Source: Yoonia sp. (GTDB lineage: Bacteria; Pseudomonadota; Alphaproteobacteria; Rhodobacterales; Rhodobacteraceae). From it: DNA of 7,869 nt. Both the position numbers and the translations under genes were made by a program. The stretch is from positions 1 through 7,869 of the forward strand of contig JAHDGO010000081.1 in assembly GCA_020627605.1 (NCBI GenBank). Direction: 5' to 3'. The notes beneath the pieces were generated by a model. The model was not told the DNA's origin and searched no databases. It saw only the letters and a list, made by a program, of their open reading frames with translations. Every line of letters begins with the position of its first letter. Position 1 is the first letter of the stretch. Positions 1 through 6,392 of the stretch are shown here, in pieces.

Positions 1-1
1 T

Positions 2-313
2 GAAGGGCAGGCGCTCGCAACGGATCGTGAGACCTATCCGAACCCTGCAAGGGAATGGTCAAGCAAGTACACTGAAGAAAGTGACGTTCTTGGCCGCGGC
101 CAAGACTACGCGACCTTCAATTCTTTCTACTACGCCATCGATGTTGTCGTCCCGATCATCGCGCTGGGGCAAGAGGCCGCTTGGGCCCCTTCCACCAATC
201 GTGGCCCATGGGGCTGGTGGCTGTGGGTGTTCAACCCGATCCTCACCCTCCTCGGCTGGCTCGTCACCGCCATTGGTGCTGCGGCAGTCACAGGTGTGAT
301 CCGCAAGGAGTGA
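2..313 (+). CDS. C-terminal end of a membrane protein paralogous to the next gene (5' truncated by window edge)
   Basis: The frame is open from the left edge to a TGA at 311-313, giving the last 103 residues of a larger protein. It aligns almost without gaps to the C-terminus of the following 641-residue protein. LGQEAAWAPSTNRGPWG here matches LGQEASWAPSTTRGPWG there (15 of 17), and GWLVTAIGAAAVTGVIRKE matches GWIVTAIGAAAVTGVIRRD (16 of 19). An NPA..WS.KY motif and a G.DY.TF motif are also shared. The hydrophobic stretches around the DVVVPIIALG segment and the final 30 residues are probable membrane segments. The stop lies 41 bases before the next start, so the two genes are likely co-transcribed tandem duplicates. 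Third-position G/C in its first 34 codons is only about half (18 of 34 by hand count), lower than in the neighbour. The function is unknown. Confidence 0.85.
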   Translation, partial: EGQALATDRETYPNPAREWSSKYTEESDVLGRGQDYATFNSFYYAIDVVVPIIALGQEAAWAPSTNRGPWGWWLWVFNPILTLLGWLVTAIGAAAVTGVIRKE

Positions 314-354
314 CCCCCATTGCCGCGCATCCCGCCACCCCCTAGCCTGCGCTT

Positions 355-2280
355 ATGACCTATGCCGACCTGCATCTGATCACCCGCTGGGCCGAGGTGG
401 TGGAACTGCGTGATGCGGGGTTGCTGACCCCGGCGGAAGAGCTGCTTTTGCAGGCCGCAGAGCGTGGAGAGACGGCGCGGGTGGGGCTGACCGTGCCGAA
501 CCTCAAGGCGCCGCATGTCCTGATCCGGGCGCATCTTTTGCGCTATCTGATCCTTGGCGGCTGCAAGGATTTTCGCACGCAACCATCGGGCATCACCCTG
601 CGCGGGGCGTGGATTGGCGGCACGCTCGACCTCAGCTTTACCGCCCCGCATGGCCCTGTGGATTTCTTCAACTGTCATTTCGCGCAGCGCCCGCAGATGT
701 TGCAGACCCAGGCCGATGGGCTGGCGATTGTCGATTGCACATTGGCTGACGGGCTGAACGCCGCGCGTATCCAGATCGCTGGCAACCTGACGCTGAACGG
801 CAGCCGCAGCGACGGCAAGGTGTCGCTGTCAGGGGCGGTGATCAAGGGCCATCTGTCCTGCACACGCGCGGTGCTGCGTAACGAAGCTGGCGCGGCCTTC
901 AAGGCGCAGGGGATATCGGTTGCCAGCAGCGTCCTGCTGGAAGGGACCGCCGCAACCGGGCTGGTCAGCCTTTTGGGCGCGCAGATCGGGGGGCAGCTGG
1001 TTGCCATCGATGTCTCGCTGCACAACGCCACCGGTCACGCGCTGAACTGTCAAAGCACGCAGGTCAGGGGTGATGCCTTTCTGCGTGGTGCGGTCACCAC
1101 CGGCGAGGTCAGCTTTATGGGGGCTGAAATCAACGGCGTGCTGGATTGCAGCCATGCCACCCTGCGTCACCCCGAAGGTCAGGCCCTGAACGCGCAGCGA
1201 CTGGTCGTGCGCGAGGGGTTTATCTGGCGGCGTCTGCGCGATGTGGCGGGGGCGGTTGATATGACCTCTGCCCATGTGGGCGATCTCTGGGACGATCCGG
1301 AAAGCTGGGCCACCTGCGACCGCATCTATTTGTCAGGCTTCCGCTATGATGTGCTGCATGGCGGGATCAATGTGGATGACCGTCTGGCCTGGCTGAAGAA
1401 GGGCGCGATCTCGCGGCGCGAGTTTTACCCGCAACCTTATGAGCAACTGGCGGGGCTGTTGCGGGAGACCGGCCACAGGTCGGATGCCCGCGCGATCATG
1501 GTGGCCAAGGAGCGCGAACAGCGCAAAGCCGCCCGCGCCCGCTGGCAGCGCGAGGCAGAGTGGCGCGCCGATCTGCTGGCAGCCGGGGCCGCCACAGGTG
1601 TCGCGCGGGCCAAGCGGCTGGCCGCCTTGCAGGACCGCCGCCCCAATGACCCTGATCTGGAACGCTGGATGCTGTTGCACCCGCCCGACGACCGCGCCCT
1701 TGGCGTGTCTGATCTGACGCTGGCCTATGCCCGCCGCGATCTGCGCAGCAACCTGCGCTGGCGCAATCTGAGGGTCTACTGGCGCAACCTCGGCAGTCTG
1801 ATTGCCGACAAGGTGCTGGGTGTTGTGGTGGGCTATGGGCACAAGCCGGAACGCAGTTTTTACATGCTCTTGGTGCTGGTGGCCTGCGGCTGGTTTCTGT
1901 CGGACCGCGCGTGGGAGGCTGGCGATTTCGCCCCCACCGCTGGCCCGGTGCTGATGTCAGAGGGCTGGCAGACACTCGCCACGGATGCGCGGATCGCCAA
2001 CCCGGCGCAGGTCTGGTCTGACAAATACATGGTCGCCCCCGATGGCACGCCGGTTCTGACGGCTGGCCGCGACTATGAGACCTTTCATGCCGCTGCCTAT
2101 GCGGTCGATCTGGTGGTCCCGATCATCTCGCTTGGGCAAGAGGCCTCCTGGGCGCCGTCAACCACTCGCGGGCCGTGGGGGCAGATTCTGTGGTGGGTGC
2201 GCTGGTGGCTGATCGCGCTGGGCTGGATCGTGACGGCGATTGGTGCCGCAGCCGTGACAGGCGTGATCCGGCGGGATTAG
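355..2280 (+). CDS. Membrane-anchored beta-helix-repeat protein of unknown function, 641 aa
   Basis: The ATG at 355 is the first start after an in-frame TAG at 343-345; no clear Shine-Dalgarno sequence precedes it. Residues 1-60 are probably helical. Residues about 78-310 form a degenerate repeat domain with LRGAWIGG-, LSGAVIKG-, LLGAQIGG- and FMGAEING-type turns; three consecutive 48-49-residue units cover residues 154-298. This pattern suggests a right-handed beta-helix resembling pentapeptide-like proteins. Residues about 360-425 are a basic, charged helical region (R..ARAIMVAKEREQRKAAR). Hydrophobic segments occur near 500-516, 578-595 and 613-637, so the C-terminus is probably in the inner membrane with the repeat domain in the cytoplasm. 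No signal peptide or recognisable catalytic motif is seen. Similar proteins, as I recall, occur in actinobacteria and rhodobacteria, sometimes labelled membrane-associated oxidoreductase; nothing in this sequence supports an oxidoreductase role. It is the second of two tandem paralogues. Confidence 0.88.
   Translation: MTYADLHLITRWAEVVELRDAGLLTPAEELLLQAAERGETARVGLTVPNLKAPHVLIRAHLLRYLILGGCKDFRTQPSGITLRGAWIGGTLDLSFTAPHGPVDFFNCHFAQRPQMLQTQADGLAIVDCTLADGLNAARIQIAGNLTLNGSRSDGKVSLSGAVIKGHLSCTRAVLRNEAGAAFKAQGISVASSVLLEGTAATGLVSLLGAQIGGQLVAIDVSLHNATGHALNCQSTQVRGDAFLRGAVTTGEVSFMGAEINGVLDCSHATLRHPEGQALNAQRLVVREGFIWRRLRDVAGAVDMTSAHVGDLWDDPESWATCDRIYLSGFRYDVLHGGINVDDRLAWLKKGAISRREFYPQPYEQLAGLLRETGHRSDARAIMVAKEREQRKAARARWQREAEWRADLLAAGAATGVARAKRLAALQDRRPNDPDLERWMLLHPPDDRALGVSDLTLAYARRDLRSNLRWRNLRVYWRNLGSLIADKVLGVVVGYGHKPERSFYMLLVLVACGWFLSDRAWEAGDFAPTAGPVLMSEGWQTLATDARIANPAQVWSDKYMVAPDGTPVLTAGRDYETFHAAAYAVDLVVPIISLGQEASWAPSTTRGPWGQILWWVRWWLIALGWIVTAIGAAAVTGVIRRD
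814..1248 (+). repeat. Three tandem 48-49-codon repeats encoding beta-helix coils
   Basis: Within the 641-residue protein the units start at residues 154 (GKVSLSGAVIKG), 202 (GLVSLLGAQIGG) and 250 (GEVSFMGAEING), and a fourth partial unit starts at 299 (GAVDMTSAHVGD). Each unit follows the scheme G-x-V-S-hydrophobic-x-G-A-x-I-x-G-x-L, then A/S-x-L, then G-x-A-hydrophobic, then a V-x-x-hydrophobic-hydrophobic stretch. The DNA period is 144, 144 and 147 bases. Identity is conserved at protein level only, so this is an old structural repeat and not recent slippage. Half-length relatives at residues 79-96 and 138-150 extend the domain upstream. Confidence 0.75.
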
Positions 2281-2630
2281 GGCAGCGCGCGCGCAGCACA
2301 TTTGGCCCGGCAGCCCTGTCATCGGGCGGCCCGGCTGCATGTCAGTGGTGTGCTAAGATCAAGAGAGCGGGCCCGCCGGAAACGGTTTCAGGATCGGCAG
2401 CTTTCGCCGCCGAAGCAATCAATCGCCAGGATCCTGCACCCAATGAGGGGGTGGTCTGAGGATCCGAAACGAAACCTGATCTTGACCGGAGGCGATACAT
2501 TGCCCCCGTTTGGGTGAGTACTCGTGGGGAAAGTAGCGCGGCTGATTTGAGAGGTCATGAACCGACCGTCCGCCGGAGCGCGCAACGGGCATAAAGTAGG
2601 GTCTGGCATCACCCGCGCGGCCCCGTCCCG
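2281..2630. other. 350-base convergent intergenic region with no supported gene
   Basis: This lies between the stop of the 641-residue gene and the stop of the phosphatase gene, which converge here. Short open frames exist on both strands; the longest is a - strand frame at 2388-2612 that begins GTG-ATG 18 bases past the phosphatase stop. None has a recognisable product or good ribosome binding site. Weak secondary structure is visible: GGATCC at 2429-2434 and 2460-2465 flanking CACCC/GGGTG at 2437-2441 and 2449-2453, and TCGGC/GCCGA at 2394-2398 and 2409-2413. An 8-base palindrome GAGTACTC sits at 2516-2523. No strong stem followed by a T-run is seen for either converging gene. No tRNA or rRNA is apparent. 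Confidence 0.5.
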
Positions 2631-3419
2631 TCACGGCGCGAGTTTCTTGCGCCCCTGTTCCGTCAGCAGCCAACAGTCACGCCCTTCAAAGACGGCAGGC
2701 ACCAAAGGCCGCCCATAGCCTGCCCCGCCATCAAGGTTCACCCGGTTGCCGTGATGCTGCGGATGATCAAGCGCCGTGTGCCCATGCACGATCAGCTTGC
2801 CGTAGTTGATCGTGCTTTCCAGGAACCCGTCCCTGATCCACAACAGGTCCTCTGTGTCCTGCCATTCCAGCGGCAGTTTCATCTGCAAACCGGCATGTAC
2901 GAAGATCAGGTCGTCTGTCTGATCGGTCAGCGGCCGTGTTTCGAGAAAGTTCAGATGTGCTTGAGGCACAGCGGCCTGCGCTGCCGCCTGCAGGCCCGCC
3001 AGATCCCATGTGCCGCCGGGGTGGGTGAAGCTGTCGAGATATTCCAGCCCGGTCTCTGTATCCTTGCGAAACAGCGGTTCGCCCGTCACGCCGTAAGAGG
3101 CGAGCGTTGCAGTGCCGCCCAGACGCGGGTTCAGCCAGCTGATGCCGGATTTCACACGCGGGTCATGTTCACGCCCCGCACGGACGAAACGCGCGAAAAA
3201 CCTATCGTGATTGCCCATGATGCAGGTCCAGTTGCGCCCGGCATCGCGCCCCGCGATCAGCCTGTCCAGCACGCCGCGGCTGTCAGGGCCGCGGTCGGTG
3301 TAGTCCCCCAGAAAGACGACATGGGCATCTGTGCCACCATCAGCCTCGATCAGCGACAGCGCGTGGTCCAGCATCGCCTTTTGGCCGTGGATATCGCCAA
3401 TGGCGTAAATCGGGGTCAT
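2631..3419 (-). CDS. PPP-family metallophosphatase (serine/threonine protein phosphatase-like), 262 aa
   Basis: It hydrolyses phosphoester bonds with a two-metal centre; the substrate is a phosphoprotein or a small phosphoester and cannot be decided here. Numbering from the ATG at 3419, the PPP motifs are all present in order: GDIHG (8-12), GDYTDRG (38-44), GNHD (69-72), HAG (175-177) and HGHT (212-215). These supply the Asp, His and Asn metal ligands and the catalytic His of GNHD. The length of about 260 residues fits bacterial PphA/ApaH-like single-domain enzymes. No signal peptide or membrane segment is seen, so it is cytosolic. I chose the ATG at 3419 because MTPIYAIGDIHG is the usual beginning; an in-frame TTG at 3437 would add six residues but has no binding site. 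It follows serA on the same strand, but a strong hairpin lies between them, with only 24 bases from hairpin to start codon. Confidence 0.9.
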   Translation of the reverse strand: MTPIYAIGDIHGQKAMLDHALSLIEADGGTDAHVVFLGDYTDRGPDSRGVLDRLIAGRDAGRNWTCIMGNHDRFFARFVRAGREHDPRVKSGISWLNPRLGGTATLASYGVTGEPLFRKDTETGLEYLDSFTHPGGTWDLAGLQAAAQAAVPQAHLNFLETRPLTDQTDDLIFVHAGLQMKLPLEWQDTEDLLWIRDGFLESTINYGKLIVHGHTALDHPQHHGNRVNLDGGAGYGRPLVPAVFEGRDCWLLTEQGRKKLAP

Positions 3420-3443
3420 CGGACAGTCATCCAGCAAGTAAGA

Positions 3444-3467
3444 AGGGCGGGTCTTGCGGCCCGCCCT
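3444..3467 (-). terminator. Rho-independent terminator of the serC-serA transcript
   Basis: A perfect 8-base-pair GC-rich stem AGGGCGGG/CCCGCCCT (3444-3451 with 3460-3467) lies 12 bases after the serA stop. On the - strand RNA the stem is capped by a C-A mismatch and a C-G pair closing a GCAA tetraloop, which has the stable GNRA form. It is followed by TTCTTACTTGCT, a moderately T-rich tail. The T-tract is imperfect, so some read-through to the phosphatase gene is plausible. Confidence 0.8.
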
Positions 3468-3479
3468 ATCAGGTCTGTC

Positions 3480-5072
3480 CTAGACGTTGAAGGTCAGCGG
3501 TTTGACCTGCTGGAACAAGCCGGTCTCCTCCAGTGCCTTGATGGCCGGGGCCGGGACAGGTTCATCGACGTAAAGCAGCGCGATGGCCTCACCCTTGGCC
3601 GCGGACCGGCCGAGTGTGAAGTTCGCGATGTTGACGTTGTTCGCCCCCATCGTTGTCCCCAGCGCCCCGATGATGCCGGGCACGTCTTCGTTGGTGGTAT
3701 AGACCATGTGCTGGCCGATCTCGGCGTCGATGTTGATGCCTTTGATCTGGATGAAGCGCGGCTTGCCATCGCTGAACACCGTCCCACCGACGGAGCGTTC
3801 GCGCTTATCCGTCACGACCGTGACCTTGATGTAGCCTTCAAACGCGCCGGACTGATCCTGCTTGGTGGTAGAGACCTTGATGCCGCGTTCCTTGGCGATC
3901 ACGGGGGCGCTGACCATGTTGGTGTCAGGGTTCGCCTTCATCATGATGCCTGCCACCGTGGCGGCGGTCAGTGCCTTGAGGTTCAGCTCGGATGCTTCAC
4001 CGTCAAACAGGATATTGATTGCCTTGATCGGCTCATCCGTCATCTGCCCGATGAAATTGCCCAGATGTTCGGTCAGCTTGATCCATGGGCCCATGACCTT
4101 GGCCTCTTCCGCCGTCACGGATGGCATGTTCAGCGCGTTTTGCACGGCCCCTGTCAGCAGATAGTCCGACATCTGTTCGGCGACCTGCAGGGCCACGTTT
4201 TCCTGCGCTTCGGTTGTTGCGGCCCCAAGGTGCGGGGTCACAACGACATTGGGAAGGTTGAAAAGCGGGGACGCAGTCGCAGGCTCCACCGCGAAGACGT
4301 CAAAGGCGGCCCCAGCCACACGGCCGTCCTTCAGCGCCTCTGCCAGCGCCTCTTCATCCACCAGACCGCCACGGGCGCAGTTTACGATACGCACGCCTTT
4401 CTTCAGCTTGGCGATGTTTTCTTTTGAGAGGATGTTCTTGGTCTGCTCGGTCAGCGGCACGTGCATGGTGATGAAATCGGCCCGGGCAAGCAGGTCGTCC
4501 AGTTCCAGCTTTTCCACACCGATATCCAGCGCGCGTTCTTCTGACAGGAAGGGGTCGTAGGCGACAACCTTCATCTTCAGCCCCTGCGCACGGTCGATCA
4601 CGATGGACCCGATGTTGCCGGCGCCGATCACGCCCAGCGTCTTGCCGGTCAGTTCCACACCCATGAAACGGGACTTTTCCCATTTGCCTGCATGGGTGGA
4701 GGCGTTGGCCTCGGGGATTTGCCGCGCGACGGCCATCATCATCGAAATCGCATGTTCTGCGGTGGTGATGGAGTTGCCGAAGGGCGTGTTCATCACGATG
4801 ATGCCCTTCTTCGATGCCGCCGGAATGTCGACATTGTCGACACCGATACCTGCGCGCCCGATGACCTTGAGGTTTTCAGCGGCGGCAATGATCTTTTCGG
4901 TGGCTTTCGTCGCCGACCGGATGGCGAGGCCATCATATTGGCCGATCACCGACAGCAGCTTGTCCTTGTCCTTGCCAAGGTCAGGCTGGAAATCAACGTC
5001 GATGCCGCGATCCTTGAAAATCTGGACCGCAGCGGGAGAGAGTTTGTCAGAGATGAGTACTTTGGGGGCCAT
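3480..5072 (-). CDS. serA: D-3-phosphoglycerate dehydrogenase, 530 aa, type 1 with ACT domain
   Basis: It oxidises 3-phosphoglycerate to 3-phosphohydroxypyruvate with NAD+, the first step of phosphorylated serine biosynthesis in the cytosol. The substrate-binding region occupies about residues 1-100 and 285-315, and the Rossmann domain about 100-285 with GAGNIG at 150-155 and the NAD-selective Asp173. Catalytic residues of the D-2-hydroxyacid dehydrogenase family are Arg234 (NCARGG), Glu263 (VEP) and His281 (TPHLGA). An intervening ASB domain covers about 320-450 and an ACT domain about 455-527 with the NEDVPGIIGALGTTMG motif. The 530-residue length is typical of the long form. The start is supported by AAGGAG 8 bases upstream. 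The gene lies 93 bases after serC and probably shares its transcript. The ACT domain suggests serine feedback, as in other members, but sensitivity is not shown by sequence. Confidence 0.98.
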   Translation of the reverse strand: MAPKVLISDKLSPAAVQIFKDRGIDVDFQPDLGKDKDKLLSVIGQYDGLAIRSATKATEKIIAAAENLKVIGRAGIGVDNVDIPAASKKGIIVMNTPFGNSITTAEHAISMMMAVARQIPEANASTHAGKWEKSRFMGVELTGKTLGVIGAGNIGSIVIDRAQGLKMKVVAYDPFLSEERALDIGVEKLELDDLLARADFITMHVPLTEQTKNILSKENIAKLKKGVRIVNCARGGLVDEEALAEALKDGRVAGAAFDVFAVEPATASPLFNLPNVVVTPHLGAATTEAQENVALQVAEQMSDYLLTGAVQNALNMPSVTAEEAKVMGPWIKLTEHLGNFIGQMTDEPIKAINILFDGEASELNLKALTAATVAGIMMKANPDTNMVSAPVIAKERGIKVSTTKQDQSGAFEGYIKVTVVTDKRERSVGGTVFSDGKPRFIQIKGINIDAEIGQHMVYTTNEDVPGIIGALGTTMGANNVNIANFTLGRSAAKGEAIALLYVDEPVPAPAIKALEETGLFQQVKPLTFNV

Positions 5073-5080
5073 GTCGGGCG

Positions 5081-5086
5081 CTCCTT
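5081..5086 (-). promoter_or_regulatory. serA ribosome binding site
   Basis: AAGGAG on the - strand stands 8 bases before the ATG at 5072. It is the strongest Shine-Dalgarno match among the starts examined in the window. It fixes the serA start and shows that serA is translated independently of serC despite the shared transcript. Confidence 0.85.
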
Positions 5087-5108
5087 GAAGAAATGTGATG
5101 ATCCGCGC

Positions 5109-5159
5109 CCCGGACCTGATCCGGGACCTTTGCGGCAGGTCCCGGGCGTGACCCGGGAC
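5109..5159. repeat. Compound GC-rich palindromes between serC and serA (REP-like element)
   Basis: Two inverted repeats stand side by side: CCCGGA-cctga-TCCGGG (5109-5125) and GTCCCGGG-cgtga-CCCGGGAC (5139-5159). Their inner arms also pair with each other: CCGGGACC at 5121-5128 is the exact complement of GGTCCCGG at 5138-5145. Either two small hairpins or one alternative 8-base-pair hairpin can therefore form. Sequences of this CCCGGA..TCCGGG type are frequent intergenic palindromes in alphaproteobacteria, as I recall. No T-run follows in the serA direction, so it is probably not a full terminator. It may adjust mRNA stability or the serC:serA ratio. Confidence 0.7.
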
Positions 5160-5165
5160 GGGGGG

Positions 5166-6308
5166 TTATTGAGTGGCGATCTCGGCCTCGAAGGCCCATG
5201 CAAGCCACGGCAGCATCGCCTCGATATCCGAGGTCTCGACCGTTGCGCCGCACCAGATACGCAGACCGGCAGGCGCGTCGCGGTAGGCGCCGATGTCGAG
5301 GGCGACACCTTCTGCCTCCAGCCGTTTTGCCACGGCCTTGGCAAAGGCCGCGCCATCGCTGATCCGATCATCGGTGAACTTCAGGCAGACCGACGTGTTA
5401 GAGCGGGTCGCAGGGTCAGCGGCCAGATTGTCGATCCAGTCATGCTCGGCACAGAAATTCCAGATCGCGCGGGCATTGGCGTTGGCGCGGTGCATCAGCG
5501 CATCCAGCCCACCGATGGACCGCCCCCATTTCAGGGCGACGAGATAATCCTCGACCGCCAGCATCGACGGCGTGTTGATCGTGGCCCCTTCGAAAATGCC
5601 TTCGATCAGCTTGCCGCCCTTTGTCAGGCGGAAGATCTTGGGGAGCGGCCAAGCGGGGGTGTAGCTTTCCAGCCGTTCAACCGCGCGGGGGCTGAGGATC
5701 AGCATGCCATGCGCGGCCTCACCGCCCATGACCTTTTGCCAGGAGAATGTCGTCACATCCAGCTTGTCCCACGGCAGGTCCTGCGCAAAGGCGGCCGACG
5801 TCGCATCGCAAAGCGTCAGACCAGCCCGGTCCGCCGGGATCACATCGCCAGAGGGCACACGCACGCCGGATGTCGTGCCGTTCCACGTAAAGCAGACGTC
5901 GTTGTCATAATTCAGCGCGGCCATATCGACGATTTCGCCGTAGTCCGCGGTATGGGTCGCAGCCTCGATCTTGAGCTGTTTGACCACATCCGTGACCCAG
6001 CCGGCACCAAAGCTTTCCCAGGCCACCATCTCTGCCGGGCGTTCACCCAAGAGCGACCACATCGCCATTTCAAAGGCGCCTGTGTCAGAGGCTGGCACGA
6101 TGCCGATGCGATAATCGGCAGGCACGCGCAGCACCTCGCGCGTCAGATCAATCGCTTCATTCAGCTTGGATTTGCCCACAGCAGCGCGGTGGGAGCGGCC
6201 AAGCGCGGCGTCGCTGAGTGCTTGCAGATTCCAGACGGGGGGTTTGGCGCATGGGCCAGAGGAAAAACGCGGATTCGCCGGCCGCGTTGCCGGTTTGGTC
6301 TTTACCAT
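5166..6308 (-). CDS. serC: Phosphoserine aminotransferase, 380 aa
   Basis: It transfers an amino group from glutamate to 3-phosphohydroxypyruvate, giving 3-phosphoserine; this is the second step of serine synthesis, and related enzymes also serve vitamin B6 synthesis. It belongs to the class-V, fold-type I PLP aminotransferases in the alphaproteobacterial form. Visible features are the [12 protein letters not shown]-terminal signature (residues 14-24), GRSHR (37-41), Asp168 (CDATSA, expected to contact the pyridine nitrogen), the PLP-binding Lys192 ([14 protein letters not shown]), TINTPS (243-248) and the C-terminal RIWCGATVE (350-358). The frame extends 28 codons upstream to 6392, but the ATG at 6308 is chosen because [19 protein letters not shown] fits the family and AAGGA lies 8 bases before it; the extra codons overlap the structured leader. 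serA follows on the same strand. Confidence 0.97.
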   Translation of the reverse strand: MVKTKPATRPANPRFSSGPCAKPPVWNLQALSDAALGRSHRAAVGKSKLNEAIDLTREVLRVPADYRIGIVPASDTGAFEMAMWSLLGERPAEMVAWESFGAGWVTDVVKQLKIEAATHTADYGEIVDMAALNYDNDVCFTWNGTTSGVRVPSGDVIPADRAGLTLCDATSAAFAQDLPWDKLDVTTFSWQKVMGGEAAHGMLILSPRAVERLESYTPAWPLPKIFRLTKGGKLIEGIFEGATINTPSMLAVEDYLVALKWGRSIGGLDALMHRANANARAIWNFCAEHDWIDNLAADPATRSNTSVCLKFTDDRISDGAAFAKAVAKRLEAEGVALDIGAYRDAPAGLRIWCGATVETSDIEAMLPWLAWAFEAEIATQ

Positions 6309-6316
6309 GAATGGTA
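6303..6316. repeat. Perfect inverted repeat across the serC start codon
   Basis: TACCAT-ga-ATGGTA on the + strand is a perfect 6-base inverted repeat with a 2-base spacer, and the serC ATG (6306-6308 on the - strand) is part of it. In RNA it could form a small TACC/GGTA stem whose 6-base loop carries the start codon. Alternatively it is a DNA palindrome that could bind a dimeric regulator. It may be chance, since 6-base arms are short. Confidence 0.45.
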
Positions 6317-6358
6317 TCCTTACAGATATGCGCCCTTCGTTGGGGAAGGGTGTCCCAC
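6309..6358 (-). ncRNA. Candidate serC leader RNA (cis-regulatory 5' UTR)
   Basis: The region just upstream of serC is rich in stems. On the - strand, CCCTTC at 6350-6345 pairs with GAAGGG at 6338-6333 around a 6-base loop (6 pairs). A second small stem, TATC at 6328-6325 with GATA at 6318-6315, overlaps the Shine-Dalgarno bases at 6317-6321. A known alphaproteobacterial serC leader motif sits upstream of serC-serA operons, and its last stem overlaps the ribosome binding site, which is the arrangement seen here. The assignment rests on position and architecture; no covariance model was run. An additional stem TGTCC/GGACA (6367-6363 with 6355-6351) would exist only if transcription starts further upstream. 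The ligand or mechanism is not known to me. Confidence 0.65.
6317..6321 (-). promoter_or_regulatory. serC ribosome binding site, inside the leader's last stem
   Basis: AAGGA on the - strand is followed by 8 bases and the ATG at 6308. This decides the serC start over upstream in-frame codons up to 6392. Its last two bases (GA) belong to the GATA arm of the TATC/GATA stem and the rest lies in that stem's loop, so folding could limit ribosome access. Confidence 0.75.
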
Positions 6359-6363
6359 CGCCG

Positions 6364-6392
6364 GACATACGTAAGAAGCCGCGTGTCGACAA
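6364..6392 (-). promoter_or_regulatory. Possible sigma-70-type promoter for serC-serA
   Basis: On the - strand TTGTCG (6392-6387) and TATGTC (6369-6364) are separated by 17 bases. They match 4 of 6 and 3 of 6 positions of the housekeeping consensus. The predicted start near 6356-6358 would yield a transcript opening with GGGACACCC, directly at the foot of the leader hairpin. The match is weak on its own; the spacing and the agreement with the leader boundary are what support it. Confidence 0.35.

Noticed and set aside
814..1248. Regular 144-base spacing considered as a CRISPR-like or tandem DNA repeat
   Set aside because: The DNA units are not near-identical; the periodicity lies in the encoded protein and fits beta-helix coils.
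2290..2335. GC-rich arms after the 641-residue gene considered as a terminator (GCCCG/CGGGC, GCAGCC/GGCTGC)
   Set aside because: The stems are 5-6 base pairs with long loops and no T-run follows, so the support is too weak to call.
2388..2612. Possible 74-residue small gene (GTG start) after the phosphatase on the - strand
   Set aside because: It is in a plausible position, but there is no good binding site, no recognisable family, and a Pro/Ser/Arg/Cys-rich product. It is kept only as an observation in the intergenic region.
3420..3437. TTG start at 3437 for the phosphatase
   Set aside because: It adds six residues unlike the family, has no Shine-Dalgarno sequence and lies in the T-rich tail of the serA terminator.
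2751..4427. Open + strand frame of 558 codons opposite the phosphatase and serA
   Set aside because: It is antisense to two genes with complete family motifs, has a low-complexity Arg/His/Gly-rich product with no recognisable domain, and arises from G/C bias at third positions of the real genes.
4692..6374. Open + strand frame of 560 codons opposite serA and serC
   Set aside because: Same reason: a mirror frame of serA, the spacer and serC, with no domain-like features and no plausible ribosome binding site.
6309..6392. Longer serC with 28 extra N-terminal residues starting at 6392
   Set aside because: The extra codons overlap the proposed promoter and leader, do not resemble SerC N-termini, and the ATG at 6308 has AAGGA at the right distance.
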